64,000 nt of DNA from Sphingobium terrigena (GCF_003591655.1 NZ_QVRA01000006.1:124001-188000); one strand, 5' to 3'; shown: positions 35,029-43,426, counted from the stretch's first letter. Program-made: numbers and translations. Notes: generated from the letters alone by a model not told the origin.

Positions 35029-35285
35029 TCCGCGCCGAACGGCTGCGCGCCGGTCACAGCGCCATTGGCGTCGATCGTCAGCTTGGCGATCCGCGCTTCC
35101 GCCGCCGCCAGCCGCTCGGTGCAGCGCTTGCGCAATTCTTCGCCCTGCGCATAGAGCGAGATCGACTCGTCGAGCGGCACGTCCCCGCTTTCCAGCCGCC
35201 GCACGATCGTTTCGAGCGCGCGCAGCGCATCCTCGAAAGAGAGGGTTGCTGGATCGGGGGGCGCTATGCTGCTATCGTCTGCCAT
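35025..35285 (-). CDS. xseB: Exodeoxyribonuclease VII small subunit
   Basis: XseB is the helical small subunit of exonuclease VII, which degrades single-stranded DNA. The 86-residue product has the family pattern LSFEDALRALETIVRRLESGDVPLDESISLYAQGEELRKRC. It is the first gene of the minus-strand group that continues with ispA. The large subunit gene xseA is not in the window. Confidence 0.94.
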   Translation of the reverse strand: MADDSSIAPPDPATLSFEDALRALETIVRRLESGDVPLDESISLYAQGEELRKRCTERLAAAEARIAKLTIDANGAVTGAQPFGAE

Positions 35286-35453
35286 GTCCCTGCATTGACC
35301 GCCACCGCCGCCCCGGTCAAGCCATCACACCGGCTTTCGTGCCGGCTTTCATGACTGTCATCGTGCCGTCATGACGTCATATGATAGCGATGGTGGATTA
35401 TGGGCAGTTTTGCGTTGACGCAGCATGTTGCAGGTGCACATAGAAGGACCGCT

Positions 35454-35834
35454 ATGAAATTTCATCTCCCCCTTATCGCCGTTGCCTCGCTCAGCCTGCT
35501 GAGCGCCTGCAACAAGAGTGACGAACCCGAAGTCGTGGGCGGCCCTGCCGATCCGATGGCTGCCGAACTGGCCAACGCCGCGCCGGTCGAGCTGCCGCCG
35601 TCGGTCAAGGCCAACAAGCAGTTCCGCTGCAAGGATAACAGCCTGATCTTCGTCGATTATATGAGCGACGACAAGACGGCCCAGCTGCGCACCGAAAAGG
35701 GCGGCACCGCCACGACGCTGAAGGCCGCCGAAGTCGGCAAGCCCTTCACCGCCGAAGGCTTTGAAGTCAGCGGCGCAGGCGACGACGTCACCATCACCGT
35801 GCCCGGCAAGGGCGCCCAGGCCTGCCACGTCTAA
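35454..35834 (+). CDS. Small lipoprotein, possibly MliC-like
   Basis: The ATG at 35454 (after GAAGGACC-type sequence) yields a 126-residue lipoprotein: MKFHLPLIAVASLSLLSAC with lipobox LLSAC. After a spacer comes a small beta-rich domain (KQFRCKDNSLIFVDYMSDDKTAQLR, then ATTLKAAEVGKPFTAEGFEVSG) and a final CHV, giving a Cys pair at RCKD and ACHV. This layout resembles the lysozyme-inhibitor (MliC/PliC) fold, but the match is weak. It is transcribed alone and ends at a strong terminator, 220 bases before purL. Confidence 0.75.
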   Translation: MKFHLPLIAVASLSLLSACNKSDEPEVVGGPADPMAAELANAAPVELPPSVKANKQFRCKDNSLIFVDYMSDDKTAQLRTEKGGTATTLKAAEVGKPFTAEGFEVSGAGDDVTITVPGKGAQACHV

Positions 35835-35861
35835 GACGCGCGCGGCCTCATCCTCTTCCCA

Positions 35862-35893
35862 GGCCGGACCTTCTCAAAGGTCCGGCCTTTTTC
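35862..35893 (+). terminator. Rho-independent terminator after the lipoprotein gene
   Basis: Perfect 11-bp stem GGCCGGACCTT/AAGGTCCGGCC (35862-35872, 35877-35887) with loop CTCA, followed by TTTTTC. It lies 27 bases after the stop codon and is a textbook intrinsic terminator. Confidence 0.92.
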
Positions 35894-35903
35894 TTGTCCC
35901 ACT

Positions 35904-36006
35904 CACCTTCTCCCCGCTGGGGAGAAGGATAGTAAGCCTTGCCGAACGCAGTGAGGTTAGGCGCACTTGGAAGAGGGGGTTCGACGCGGGTGCTGCGCGC
36001 ACCCCC
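35904..36006. repeat. Degenerate palindromic element upstream of purL
   Basis: A hairpin CCTTCTCCCC-gct-GGGGAGAAGG (35906-35928) is followed by a partly palindromic stretch (AGTAAGCCTTGCC..., GAGGTTAGGCGCACTTGG) and a TGCGCGCA core near 35995-36002. The first hairpin has the CTCCCC/GGGGAG core shared with the elements after trpE and ilvD. The purL promoter must lie in or just after it. Confidence 0.55.
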
Positions 36007-36053
36007 CACACCCACCATTGTGAATCCCGCTTGGCCCCGCTAAAGGCGCGCAC

Positions 36054-38321
36054 ATGTCCAGCACCGCTCCCCACATCACCCCGGAAATCGTCGCCGAACA
36101 TGGCCTCAGCCCGGAAGAATATGACCGCGTCCTGAAGGCCATCGGCCGCGAGCCGAACCTCACCGAACTGGGCATATTCTCGGTCATGTGGTCGGAGCAT
36201 TGCTCCTATAAATCCTCCAAAATCCACCTGATGAAGCTGCCGACCACCGGCCCGCAGGTGATTTGCGGCCCCGGCGAAAATGCCGGCGTGGTCGACATTG
36301 GCGATGGTCAGGCGGCGATCTTCAAGATGGAGAGCCACAACCACCCCAGCTATATCGAACCCTATCAGGGCGCGGCAACGGGCGTTGGCGGCATCCTGCG
36401 CGACGTGTTCACCATGGGCGCGCGTCCCATCGCCAATATGAACGCGCTGCGCTTCGGGCGACCCGACCACCCCAAGATGCGCCACCTGATCAGCGGCGTG
36501 GTGCGCGGCATCGGTGGTTACGGCAATTGCGTCGGCGTCCCCACCGTGGGCGGCGAAGTCAACTTCCACCCCGCCTATGACGGCAATATTCTGGTCAACG
36601 CGATGACCGTGGGCATCGCCGACACCGACAAGATTTTCTATTCGGCAGCATCGGGCGTTGGCAACTCCATCGTCTATGTCGGCTCCAAGACCGGCCGCGA
36701 CGGCATCCATGGCGCGACCATGGCCAGCGCCGATTTCGGCGACGACGCCGATGCCAAGCGCCCCACCGTGCAGGTCGGCGACCCCTTCACCGAAAAGCTG
36801 CTGATCGAGGCGTGCCTGGAACTCATGGCCTCCGATGCGATCGTCGCGATTCAGGATATGGGCGCGGCGGGCCTCACCTCCTCCAGCGTCGAAATGGCGT
36901 CCAAGGGCGGCGTCGGTCTGCTCCTCAACATGGACGCCGTGCCGCAGCGCGAAACCGGCATGACCGCCTATGAAATGATGCTCTCCGAATCGCAGGAGCG
37001 CATGTTGATGGTCCTGAAACCCGGCCGCGAAGCCTTTGCCGAAGCCATTTTCCACAAATGGGAACTGGATTTCGCAGTGATCGGGGAAGTCACCGACACG
37101 GGCCGCATGGTCCTGATCCACCATGGCGAAACCGTCTGCGACATTCCGCTCGCCCCGCTGGCCGACGACGCCCCGCTCTATGATCGCCCCTCCATGCCGG
37201 TGGACGACTATAAAGTCTGGTCGGGCGTCCAGCCGCTCGGCGACATCCCCGAATCCACCGACATCGGCGCGGACCTGCTCAAGCTGATGGGCAGCCCCGA
37301 CATCGCCAGCCGCCGCTGGATCTGGGAACAATATGATCATATGGTCGGTGCCGACACCGTCCAGCGCCCCGGCGGCGACGCCGCGGTGGTCCGTGTCCAC
37401 GGCAGTAACAAGGGCATCGCGATCAGCACCGATTGCACCCCGCGCTATTGCTATGCAGACCCCTATGAAGGCGGCAAGCAGGCGATCGCCGAATGCTATC
37501 GCAACCTGTCCGCCGTCGGCGCAACCCCGCTGGCCGTCACCAACTGCCTCAACTTCGCCAACCCCCAGCGCCCCGAAATCATGGCCCAGCTGACCGGCTG
37601 CCTCGACGGCATGGGCGACGCCTGCCGCGCGTTGGACTTCCCGATCGTGAGCGGCAACGTCTCGCTTTACAATGAGAGCAAGGCCACCGGCGGCGGCAGT
37701 GCGATCCTGCCGACCCCCGCGATCGGCGGGATTGGCTTGCTGGCGGATGTCGATGTGATGGCGACGGTCGCGTTCAAGGGCAAAGGGCATACGATCTGGC
37801 TGGTGGGGAGCACCACGCTCGGTTCGCACCTTGGGCAATCACTGTGGTTGCGCGAAATTCATGGTCGCGAAGATGGCCCTCCGCCACCCGTTGATCTTAC
37901 GGCGGAGCGAAAGACGGCCGATTTTATTCGTTCCTTAGTGAAGCAAGGCATCGTGAATGCCGTCCATGACGTCTCAGATGGCGGCTTGCTCGTCGCTCTT
38001 GCCGAGATGGCGTTGGCCAGCGGAATCGGTGTTGAATTGTCCCCTGATGATGCGGACCCAAGCAATTTCTCTCTTGCTGCCCAGCTCTTCGGCGAAGACC
38101 AAGGCTTGTATGTCGTGACGACATCTCGGCCAATTAACCTGCGCGAGATGGCGGGCGAAGCGGGAACTAAAGCAACGATTATCGGATCTACCGGCTTCCT
38201 ATCATCCGTAGAAAATTGCGAAGGCATCTGGAATGAGGCTGGAGGTGATTTCATCCCCCTCACCGACCTGCGCGCCGCGCATGAAGGCTTCTTCCCCAAG
38301 CTGATGGACAGCGAACTCTAA
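36054..38321 (+). CDS. purL: Phosphoribosylformylglycinamidine synthase subunit PurL
   Basis: PurL is the large ATP-dependent subunit that, with PurQ and PurS, converts FGAR to FGAM in purine synthesis. The 755-residue length is that of the stand-alone (small-type) PurL. Motifs seen are [18 protein letters not shown] with the catalytic His, [38 protein letters not shown], and [13 protein letters not shown]. The 3' quarter (about 37700-38260) has clearly lower GC and different codon choice, including a TTA codon, yet the frame and motifs ([20 protein letters not shown]) are intact. PurQ/PurS genes are not in the window. Confidence 0.97.
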   Translation: MSSTAPHITPEIVAEHGLSPEEYDRVLKAIGREPNLTELGIFSVMWSEHCSYKSSKIHLMKLPTTGPQVICGPGENAGVVDIGDGQAAIFKMESHNHPSYIEPYQGAATGVGGILRDVFTMGARPIANMNALRFGRPDHPKMRHLISGVVRGIGGYGNCVGVPTVGGEVNFHPAYDGNILVNAMTVGIADTDKIFYSAASGVGNSIVYVGSKTGRDGIHGATMASADFGDDADAKRPTVQVGDPFTEKLLIEACLELMASDAIVAIQDMGAAGLTSSSVEMASKGGVGLLLNMDAVPQRETGMTAYEMMLSESQERMLMVLKPGREAFAEAIFHKWELDFAVIGEVTDTGRMVLIHHGETVCDIPLAPLADDAPLYDRPSMPVDDYKVWSGVQPLGDIPESTDIGADLLKLMGSPDIASRRWIWEQYDHMVGADTVQRPGGDAAVVRVHGSNKGIAISTDCTPRYCYADPYEGGKQAIAECYRNLSAVGATPLAVTNCLNFANPQRPEIMAQLTGCLDGMGDACRALDFPIVSGNVSLYNESKATGGGSAILPTPAIGGIGLLADVDVMATVAFKGKGHTIWLVGSTTLGSHLGQSLWLREIHGREDGPPPPVDLTAERKTADFIRSLVKQGIVNAVHDVSDGGLLVALAEMALASGIGVELSPDDADPSNFSLAAQLFGEDQGLYVVTTSRPINLREMAGEAGTKATIIGSTGFLSSVENCEGIWNEAGGDFIPLTDLRAAHEGFFPKLMDSEL

Positions 38322-38338
38322 CCCCAAGCCCACAATCC

Positions 38339-38518
38339 CCGTCATCCCCGCGGATGCGGGGACCCAACTTTCCCCAAGCGCCTTCTATGCGATCGCAGTG
38401 TTCGTTGATGCAGGCGCTGCTTCATGGGCCCCCAAGCGCCGCGCTTCGGGAGAATATCCGGTCACCAAAACCAAAGGCGCATGGCCCACCATAGGTCCCC
38501 GCCTCCGCGGGGATGACG
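38339..38518. repeat. Composite palindromic element, upstream of the GIY-YIG gene
   Basis: Outer ends CGTCA (38340-38344) and TGACG (38514-38518) enclose hairpins TCCCCGC-ggat-GCGGGGA (38345-38362) and TCCCCGC-ctcc-GCGGGGA (38496-38513). The middle part (38363-38495) is much longer than in other members and only partly palindromic (CC/GG at its ends, GGGCC/GGCCC inside). It lies between purL and the GIY-YIG gene. Confidence 0.8.
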
Positions 38519-38558
38519 AGGGGTGTTACACCAATTGGACATGGGTTAAACCAAGCAT

Positions 38559-38849
38559 ATGCCCCGCCCCCTCCAGCCTTGCGTCTATATCCTGGCGAGC
38601 CAGCGCAACGGCACTCTCTATATCGGCGTCACATCAGACCTCATCACCCGCCTCCATCAGCATCGCACCGGTGCCGTCCCCGGCTTCACCCACGATTACA
38701 ACGTCAACCGCCTCATGTGGTTCGAGCAACATGGCACGATGGATGAAGCCATCCTGCGCGAGAAGCGCCTGAAGAAATGGAACCGCTCCTGGAAAATTGC
38801 GCTGATCCAGGACCTCAACCCCACTGGGACGACCTGGCGATCGGTCTAG
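38559..38849 (+). CDS. GIY-YIG nuclease domain protein
   Basis: The 96-residue protein is a stand-alone GIY-YIG domain (YhbQ/UPF0213-like): VYIL at residues 9-12 and LYIGVTSDLITRLHQHR at 20-36 form the GIY and YIG strands plus the catalytic Arg31. The metal-binding Glu68 is in LREKRLKKWNR, and W74/K78 follow as in the family. All catalytic residues are present, so it should be active. It has no gene partner; composite palindromes lie on both sides (38339-38518 and 38881-39010). Codon use resembles the surroundings. The biological role of these small nucleases is poorly known. Confidence 0.92.
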   Translation: MPRPLQPCVYILASQRNGTLYIGVTSDLITRLHQHRTGAVPGFTHDYNVNRLMWFEQHGTMDEAILREKRLKKWNRSWKIALIQDLNPTGTTWRSV

Positions 38850-38880
38850 GGTTCGAGCGCCTGCCTGATTAAACCTGTCC

Positions 38881-39010
38881 CCGTCATCCCCGCGGACGCG
38901 GGGACCCAACTATCGGCCCGCACATTGGTATCGTTGGCGCGGCTTGGTCGCACCAAGCGCCAATCCAGTCGCGCAACGAAAGCTGGATTCCCGCCTTCGC
39001 GGGAATGACG
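38881..39010. repeat. Composite palindromic element, downstream of the GIY-YIG gene
   Basis: Outer ends CCGTCA (38881-38886) and TGACG (39006-39010). The left hairpin is TCCCCGC-ggac-GCGGGGA (38887-38904), as in the upstream element. The right hairpin is TTCCCGC-cttc-GCGGGAA (38988-39005), identical to the right hairpin of the element at 32657-32724. The middle holds TTGGCG...CGCCAA around CTTGGTCGCACCAAG (about 38933-38962) and TCCAG/CTGGA. The two halves look like different subtypes joined together. Confidence 0.8.
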
Positions 39011-39057
39011 AAGCTGGTTATACAGGCGGAGACAAATCCCTAAAGGGACCAAGCCTC

Positions 39058-39462
39058 ATGACCACCGGCTACTCCACCACCCCTCTGCCCAAGAAACTCA
39101 GCCTCAAACCCGGCCAGCGCGCCTGGTGGGACGCCATGCCCGCATCCGTTGAGGCCGAACTCGCCGACTCCGGCGTCATCAGCCTGCCCGGTCCGCAAGC
39201 GCCGATCGACGCCGCCCATATCTTCGTCACCGATCGCGCTGACATGACTGCGAAAATCGCCGCGCTCCGTCCACTGCTCGCGCCCTCCGGCTTCCTGTGG
39301 ATCAGCTGGCCCAAAAAGGCGTCCAAAGTTCCGACCGACATCACCGAGGACGTGATCCGCGCCGTCATCCTGACAGCGACCGATCTGGTCGACGTCAAGG
39401 TCTGCGCCATTGACGCCATCTGGTCCGGCCTCAAACTCATGATCCGCAAATCAGCCCGCTGA
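39058..39462 (+). CDS. DUF3052 family protein
   Basis: The ATG at 39058 starts a 134-residue product, MTTGYSTTPLPKKLSLKPGQRAWW and so on. Features are LGLK-like LSLKPG, a MPASVEAELADSG segment, DAAHIFVTDRADMTAKIAALRPLLAPSGFLWISWPKKASK and DITEDVIRAVILTATDLVDVKVCAIDAIWSGLKLMIRK. This matches the DUF3052 family of uncharacterised cytosolic proteins found in many bacteria. It starts 48 bases after the palindromic element and its 3' end overlaps the convergent methyltransferase gene by 12 bases. Confidence 0.85.
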   Translation: MTTGYSTTPLPKKLSLKPGQRAWWDAMPASVEAELADSGVISLPGPQAPIDAAHIFVTDRADMTAKIAALRPLLAPSGFLWISWPKKASKVPTDITEDVIRAVILTATDLVDVKVCAIDAIWSGLKLMIRKSAR

Positions 39463-40233
39463 CCGCGTCACCCGCCCAAACAGTATCTGATAGCCGTCCC
39501 CGCCGCCCTCGGCCTCAAACGCCGCCATCACCCGCCGCAAATCGCCCGGCGACAGCGGTGCGCGCCCTGCGCCCGGCACGACCGCGCCAATCCCCCGCAA
39601 ATGCGCGATCAGCCCGCGCGCCCCGCCGCACTCCAGCGCATAATCCTCGTCAAAGGCGAAGGCGTCGTCAAACCCCGCCAGCATCGCGCGCAACTCGTCC
39701 AGCGTCGGATAGTCCGGCACCCCCGCCACCAGCCCGCATCGCGCGTGCGCTGTGCGCCAGCGCGCAAAACTCCCCTGCCCCATGGTTGAGAAGATCAGGC
39801 TCCCGCCCGGTCGCAACAGCCCCGCCAGCCGCGATATCCCGCTGCCCAGATCATCGAACCATTGAAACGCCAGGCTGGACACGATCAGATCGAACCATGG
39901 CCCGTCAAAGATCGGCGCTTCCCCGTCCATCGTCAGAAATCGGCCCGCGACATGGCCGTGCGATGCCGCCTGTTCCAGCATCCCCGGCGACAGGTCGGTC
40001 ACCACCATCTCCGCACCCGGCCAGCGCCCCTGCACGTCGCGCGTCAGGAATCCGGTGCCGCAGCCAATCTCCAATATGCGCTCGACCCCGTCGGGCTTCT
40101 GCCGCTGCGCCAGCTCCGCCACCAGCGCCGCCGCCTGCCGCTGTGGCCCGGCAAAGTCATCATAATGCGCCGCCGCCGCGCCGAAGGCGTCGCTGATCCG
40201 CTGCTTGCGCCCTTGCCTGGAGCCATCCGTCAT
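39451..40233 (-). CDS. BioC-like SAM-dependent methyltransferase
   Basis: The ATG at 40231-40233 (MTDGSRQGRKQRISDAFGAAAAHYDDFAGPQRQAA) gives 260 residues. The start matches BioC, with the Ser/Phe-x-x-Ala-x-x-Tyr signature, then SAM motif I ILEIGCGTGFLTRDV, motif II MVVTDLSPGMLEQA and the DLIVSSLAFQWFDDL block typical of malonyl-ACP O-methyltransferase. A role in starting pimelate synthesis for biotin is likely, but no other bio gene is near, so I leave the symbol open. It is divergent from the DUF418 gene. Confidence 0.82.
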   Translation of the reverse strand: MTDGSRQGRKQRISDAFGAAAAHYDDFAGPQRQAAALVAELAQRQKPDGVERILEIGCGTGFLTRDVQGRWPGAEMVVTDLSPGMLEQAASHGHVAGRFLTMDGEAPIFDGPWFDLIVSSLAFQWFDDLGSGISRLAGLLRPGGSLIFSTMGQGSFARWRTAHARCGLVAGVPDYPTLDELRAMLAGFDDAFAFDEDYALECGGARGLIAHLRGIGAVVPGAGRAPLSPGDLRRVMAAFEAEGGGDGYQILFGRVTRSAG

Positions 40234-40279
40234 GGCTACGCGCCTTGGCAGAGGCTTGCGCCGCTGACCAGTCCCCTTC

Positions 40280-41533
40280 ATGGGTAAGTCCATGATCGCC
40301 TCCCCCCGCATTCCCGCCATGGACGTGCTGCGCGGCTGCGCGGTGATGGGCATCCTGTGGATGAACATCACCGCCTTCGCCCTGCCGCAATCGGCCTATT
40401 TCAACCCGGCCGCATCGGGATCGCTCGGCACCGGGGATATCGCCTTCTGGCTCAGCAGCCTGATCCTGTTCGACGGCAAGATGCGCGGCCTGTTCGCCAT
40501 GCTGTTCGGCGCGTCGATGCTGCTGCTGATCGACCGGGAAGAAATGGCCGGGCGCGACGGTCGCCGCAGCCAGATGATCCGCGCGGGCTGGCTATTCGTC
40601 ATCGGCATGGCCCATTATCTGCTGCTCTGGTGGGGCGACATATTGGCGATCTATGCGCTGGTCAGCCTCGTCGCGCTCCGCTTCGTGCGACAGGAGCCGA
40701 TGGCGCTGGTCAAGAGCGCCTTTCTGATCTTCCTTCTCCACTTCCTGCTCTGCGCCGCCTTCATCGCCACCCTCTACGCCTGGGGCCATGCCGCCGCGCT
40801 CCCCGACGCCAGTGCCGCCACGCGCGATGGCTTTGCGACCTTCATGGCGACGATGGCCGACCCCGCCAGCCCCGGCGTCCAGGCGGATCTCGCCACCTAT
40901 CGTAGCGGCTATGGCGCAATCCTGGCGCACAAGCTCGCTGCCTTCCCCGGCGAATGGCTGTGGGGCTTCCTATTCACCGGCCTCGACGTGCTGGGCTTCA
41001 TGCTGCTCGGTATGGCGATGCTCAAGGGCGGCTTCCTCACCGGGCGCTGGCCCGCCGATCAATATTGGCGCACCGCGCGCCATTGCTTCCTCATCGGCCT
41101 GCCGCCGATGATCGGCCTGGCCATCTGGATCATCGCCAGCGGCTTTGCCCCGCTGCCCGCTTTCGGCACCGTCCTGCTCTGGTCCTTCCCCTTCCGCATC
41201 CCGCTTTCCGTGGGCTGGGCGGCGCTCATCCTGTGGCTGCTTGCGCGCCATCGCGATCATGCGCTGGTCGCGCGCCTGTCCGCCACCGGACGGATGGCGC
41301 TCAGCAATTATCTGGGGTCCAGCCTGTTGATGACCGCGCTCTTCTACGGCTGGGGGCTGGGCCTGTTCGGCCATGTCCGCCCCGCCCTGTTGCTACCCTT
41401 CGTCCTGGGGGCGTGGGGGTTGATGCTGCTCTGGTCGCCGCTGTGGCTGTCGCGATTCGCGCTTGGCCCGGCGGAATGGCTCTGGCGCAGTCTGATCCGC
41501 GGCCAACCGCAAAAGATTCGCAAGAGCAGCTGA
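40280..41533 (+). CDS. DUF418 family membrane protein
   Basis: The 417-residue protein is a multi-pass membrane protein with about ten hydrophobic segments. The N-terminal part fits DUF418/YeiB family features: RIPAMDVLRGCAVMGILWMNI, GKMRGLFAMLFGASMLLL, and the later TGRMALSNYLGSSLLMTALFYGWGLGLFG block characteristic of the DUF418 C-terminal domain. The function of the family is unknown. An alternative ATG lies 12 bases downstream (40292). The gene is divergent from the BioC-like gene and precedes bfd by 58 bases. Confidence 0.87.
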   Translation: MGKSMIASPRIPAMDVLRGCAVMGILWMNITAFALPQSAYFNPAASGSLGTGDIAFWLSSLILFDGKMRGLFAMLFGASMLLLIDREEMAGRDGRRSQMIRAGWLFVIGMAHYLLLWWGDILAIYALVSLVALRFVRQEPMALVKSAFLIFLLHFLLCAAFIATLYAWGHAAALPDASAATRDGFATFMATMADPASPGVQADLATYRSGYGAILAHKLAAFPGEWLWGFLFTGLDVLGFMLLGMAMLKGGFLTGRWPADQYWRTARHCFLIGLPPMIGLAIWIIASGFAPLPAFGTVLLWSFPFRIPLSVGWAALILWLLARHRDHALVARLSATGRMALSNYLGSSLLMTALFYGWGLGLFGHVRPALLLPFVLGAWGLMLLWSPLWLSRFALGPAEWLWRSLIRGQPQKIRKSS

Positions 41534-41591
41534 TTACTATTGCGACCTATTATCATCTGCGCTATCTCTCTCCCAACAGGAGAGTGTCTCG

Positions 41592-41762
41592 ATGGTCGTC
41601 TGTATCTGCAATGCCATTCGTGAGAAGGACTTGAAGGAAGCCGTGCGCGACGGCGCGGATACGCCGTGCAGCGCCTATGCGCGCTTTGGCCGTCGCCCCA
41701 AATGCGGCCAGTGCGTCCCCTTCGCCCGCACGATCATCGCCGCAGAGCGCGCCTCTGCCTGA
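41592..41762 (+). CDS. bfd: Bacterioferritin-associated ferredoxin
   Basis: This 56-residue protein is short and easily missed. It has the Bfd [2Fe-2S] cysteine pattern, C4-x-C6 (VCIC) and C38-x2-C41 (KCGQC), exactly the spacing of the family. Bfd delivers electrons to bacterioferritin to release stored iron. The start ATG at 41592 follows an AGGAGAG sequence (about 41579-41585). The bfr gene lies 149 bases downstream on the same strand, supporting the assignment. An iron-dependent regulator (Fur/Irr type) would be expected to control it, but I see no certain box. Confidence 0.93.
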   Translation: MVVCICNAIREKDLKEAVRDGADTPCSAYARFGRRPKCGQCVPFARTIIAAERASA

Positions 41763-41911
41763 CACGATTGCAAATCATCCGCATGAAAGACTCGCGAAGC
41801 CGACGCAATAGCGTGCGATAAAATGGCGGAATATCAAGGCTTTTCAGCTTAACAGCAGCGACCCAAAAGCCTATAGTCCGGCGGTATTTTCCCCCAGCCG
41901 GAGTATCCGCC

Positions 41912-42391
41912 ATGAAAGGCGACCCGAAGGTCATCGACTATCTGAACGAGGTGCTCAAAAATGAGCTGACCGCGATCAACCAATATTTCCTCCACTATCG
42001 CATCCTCAATCACTGGGGCGTCGAAAAGCTGGCCAAGTTCGAATATGAGGAATCGATCGACGAGATGAAGCACGCCGACAAGCTGGCGGAGCGCATCCTC
42101 TTCCTCGACGGCCTGCCCAATTTCCAACTGCTGGGTCGCCTCAAGATCGGCGAGACGGTCGAGGAAATCCTGAAAGCCGACCTCGCGCTCGAATATGAAG
42201 CCCTGCCCCCGCTCAAGGACGGCATCGCCTATTGCGAATCGATTCGCGACTATGTGACCCGCGACCTGTTCCAGTACATCCTCGAAAGCGAGGAAGAGCA
42301 TATCGACACGCTGGAAACCCAGTTCGAGATGATCGAGCGCATGGGCATCCAGAATTATATCCAGCTCCAGAGCAAGCCGGCCGAGGGCTGA
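41912..42391 (+). CDS. bfr: Bacterioferritin
   Basis: Bacterioferritin stores iron as a 24-mer with haem bound between subunit pairs. The 159-residue product has family length, ferroxidase ligands Glu18, Glu51, His54 and the later ESEEEHIDTLE (Glu/His ligands), and the haem ligand Met52 in SIDEMKHAD. It is preceded by bfd, its electron donor. The gene is followed by a palindromic element rather than a simple terminator. Confidence 0.97.
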   Translation: MKGDPKVIDYLNEVLKNELTAINQYFLHYRILNHWGVEKLAKFEYEESIDEMKHADKLAERILFLDGLPNFQLLGRLKIGETVEEILKADLALEYEALPPLKDGIAYCESIRDYVTRDLFQYILESEEEHIDTLETQFEMIERMGIQNYIQLQSKPAEG

Positions 42392-42461
42392 CACGAAATT
42401 ATTGCGACTCCTCCGCTTTATGGGCGGGGCTATCGTATATAAAAACCATCCCTTCCTTCAT

Positions 42462-42552
42462 CGTCACCCTGAACTTGTTTCAGGGTCCATTTCGCCAGAT
42501 CAAGCAGTTGTTTGCGACGGGAAATGGATGCTGAAATAAATTCAGCATGACG
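42462..42552. repeat. Composite four-way palindromic element after bfr
   Basis: Outer arm CGTCA/TGACG (42462-42466, 42548-42552), hairpin CCCTGAA-cttgt-TTCAGGG (42467-42485), middle arm TCCATTTC/GAAATGGA (42486-42493, 42521-42528) and hairpin TGCTGAA-ataaa-TTCAGCA (42529-42547) abut without unpaired bases. The middle loop is 27 bases. It lies in the convergent gap between bfr and mutT. Confidence 0.88.
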
Positions 42553-42613
42553 GTGGCGGATGATGAAATGTCGTATGCAGTTGCCGACGCGGCATAATCA
42601 CAGCATGCGCCGC

Positions 42614-43021
42614 CTACAGCAAAGCTTCCAATATCCCGATCAGCGGCAGGTCGGCGGGCGGCATGTCCAGCGCATACATCTGCGCCGGGCGCACCCATTG
42701 CAGCGCCGTGGCATGGCGCGCCTGCGCCACCCCTTCCCATTTCCGGCAGACATAGAGCAGCAGCAGCAGATGCTTGTCGCCCAGCGGTTCGCTGGCAAAG
42801 GTTGCAGGGGCCAGGCAACTCGCATGGGTGCGAATGCCCAGTTCCTCTTCCAACTCGCGGATCAGCGCCGCTTCGGGCGTCTCGCCCGGCTCCAGCTTGC
42901 CGCCGGGAAACTCCCACAATCCCGCCATCGATCCGCCCGGCGGCCGTTGCTGCACCAGAACGCGGCCATCCGCGTCGATCAGGGCGGCGGCCACCACCAG
43001 CAAAGGCGAAAAACTGTCCAT
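42614..43021 (-). CDS. mutT: 8-oxo-dGTP diphosphatase MutT-like (Nudix)
   Basis: MutT removes oxidised dGTP from the nucleotide pool. The 135-residue protein has a full Nudix box from GGKLEPGETPEAALIRELEEELGI (residues about 40-63). It also has the MutT-typical WEFPGGK and the C-terminal LPLIGILEALL. Length and motifs favour MutT over other Nudix enzymes, though specificity cannot be proven by eye. It is transcribed alone, convergent with bfr. Confidence 0.88.
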   Translation of the reverse strand: MDSFSPLLVVAAALIDADGRVLVQQRPPGGSMAGLWEFPGGKLEPGETPEAALIRELEEELGIRTHASCLAPATFASEPLGDKHLLLLLYVCRKWEGVAQARHATALQWVRPAQMYALDMPPADLPLIGILEALL

Positions 43022-43102
43022 AAAGGTCCGATGAAAGGGCTTTGTTAACCGTGCGTCTTTTACAGGTCTATCCGGGACTGTCTGTAGTGAACTGGGGACC
43101 GT

Positions 43103-43288
43103 ATGCGCGGGATCATCGAAATCATCGCCCGCCTGGGCCTTACGCGATGCGAACGCGGCGCAACGGCTGTCGAATATGGTCTCATTATCGCGATGGTCGT
43201 TCTGGCCATGATCACGGCGCTCACCAGCGTGGCCGACAAGACCACGGGCATGTGGAACAACGTGTCCAATGAAGTAACGTCGCGTTAA
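43103..43288 (+). CDS. Flp/Fap-type pilin
   Basis: The 61-residue product has the Flp prepilin processing site G|ATAVEYG (cleavage after the Gly at about residue 19) and one hydrophobic segment (LIIAMVVLAMITALTSV), followed by the polar end TTGMWNNVSNEV. Flp subunits build tight-adherence (Tad) type IVb pili. A second flp lies 138 bases downstream on the same strand. No tad/cpa assembly genes are in the window, so assembly would depend on a locus elsewhere. Confidence 0.88.
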   Translation: MRGIIEIIARLGLTRCERGATAVEYGLIIAMVVLAMITALTSVADKTTGMWNNVSNEVTSR

Positions 43289-43426
43289 CCATCAATATCT
43301 GACAGCGACCTGATCCACATTAACCGTTTTTCAACCGACCTCCTCTAATCCAATCCTTGCTGACCACATTTATCCAAGCGGGGCGGCCGGGTAGTTAAAC
43401 GCAGTTTCAAGACAAGGAGACATCAC

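Noticed and set aside
35874-37838. Minus-strand open frame opposite purL (654 codons)
   Set aside because: It is antisense to purL, with Gly/Ala/His-rich composition and no motif. It ends where the low-GC patch of purL begins, as expected for an artefact of GC-rich codon use.
38944-39057. Extension of the DUF3052 gene into the palindromic element
   Set aside because: The added codons are translated repeat sequence, and the ATG at 39058 starts the family-like part.
41763-41911. Fur or Irr box between bfd and bfr
   Set aside because: Iron control is likely from gene content, but no convincing palindrome matching a known iron box could be read in this gap.
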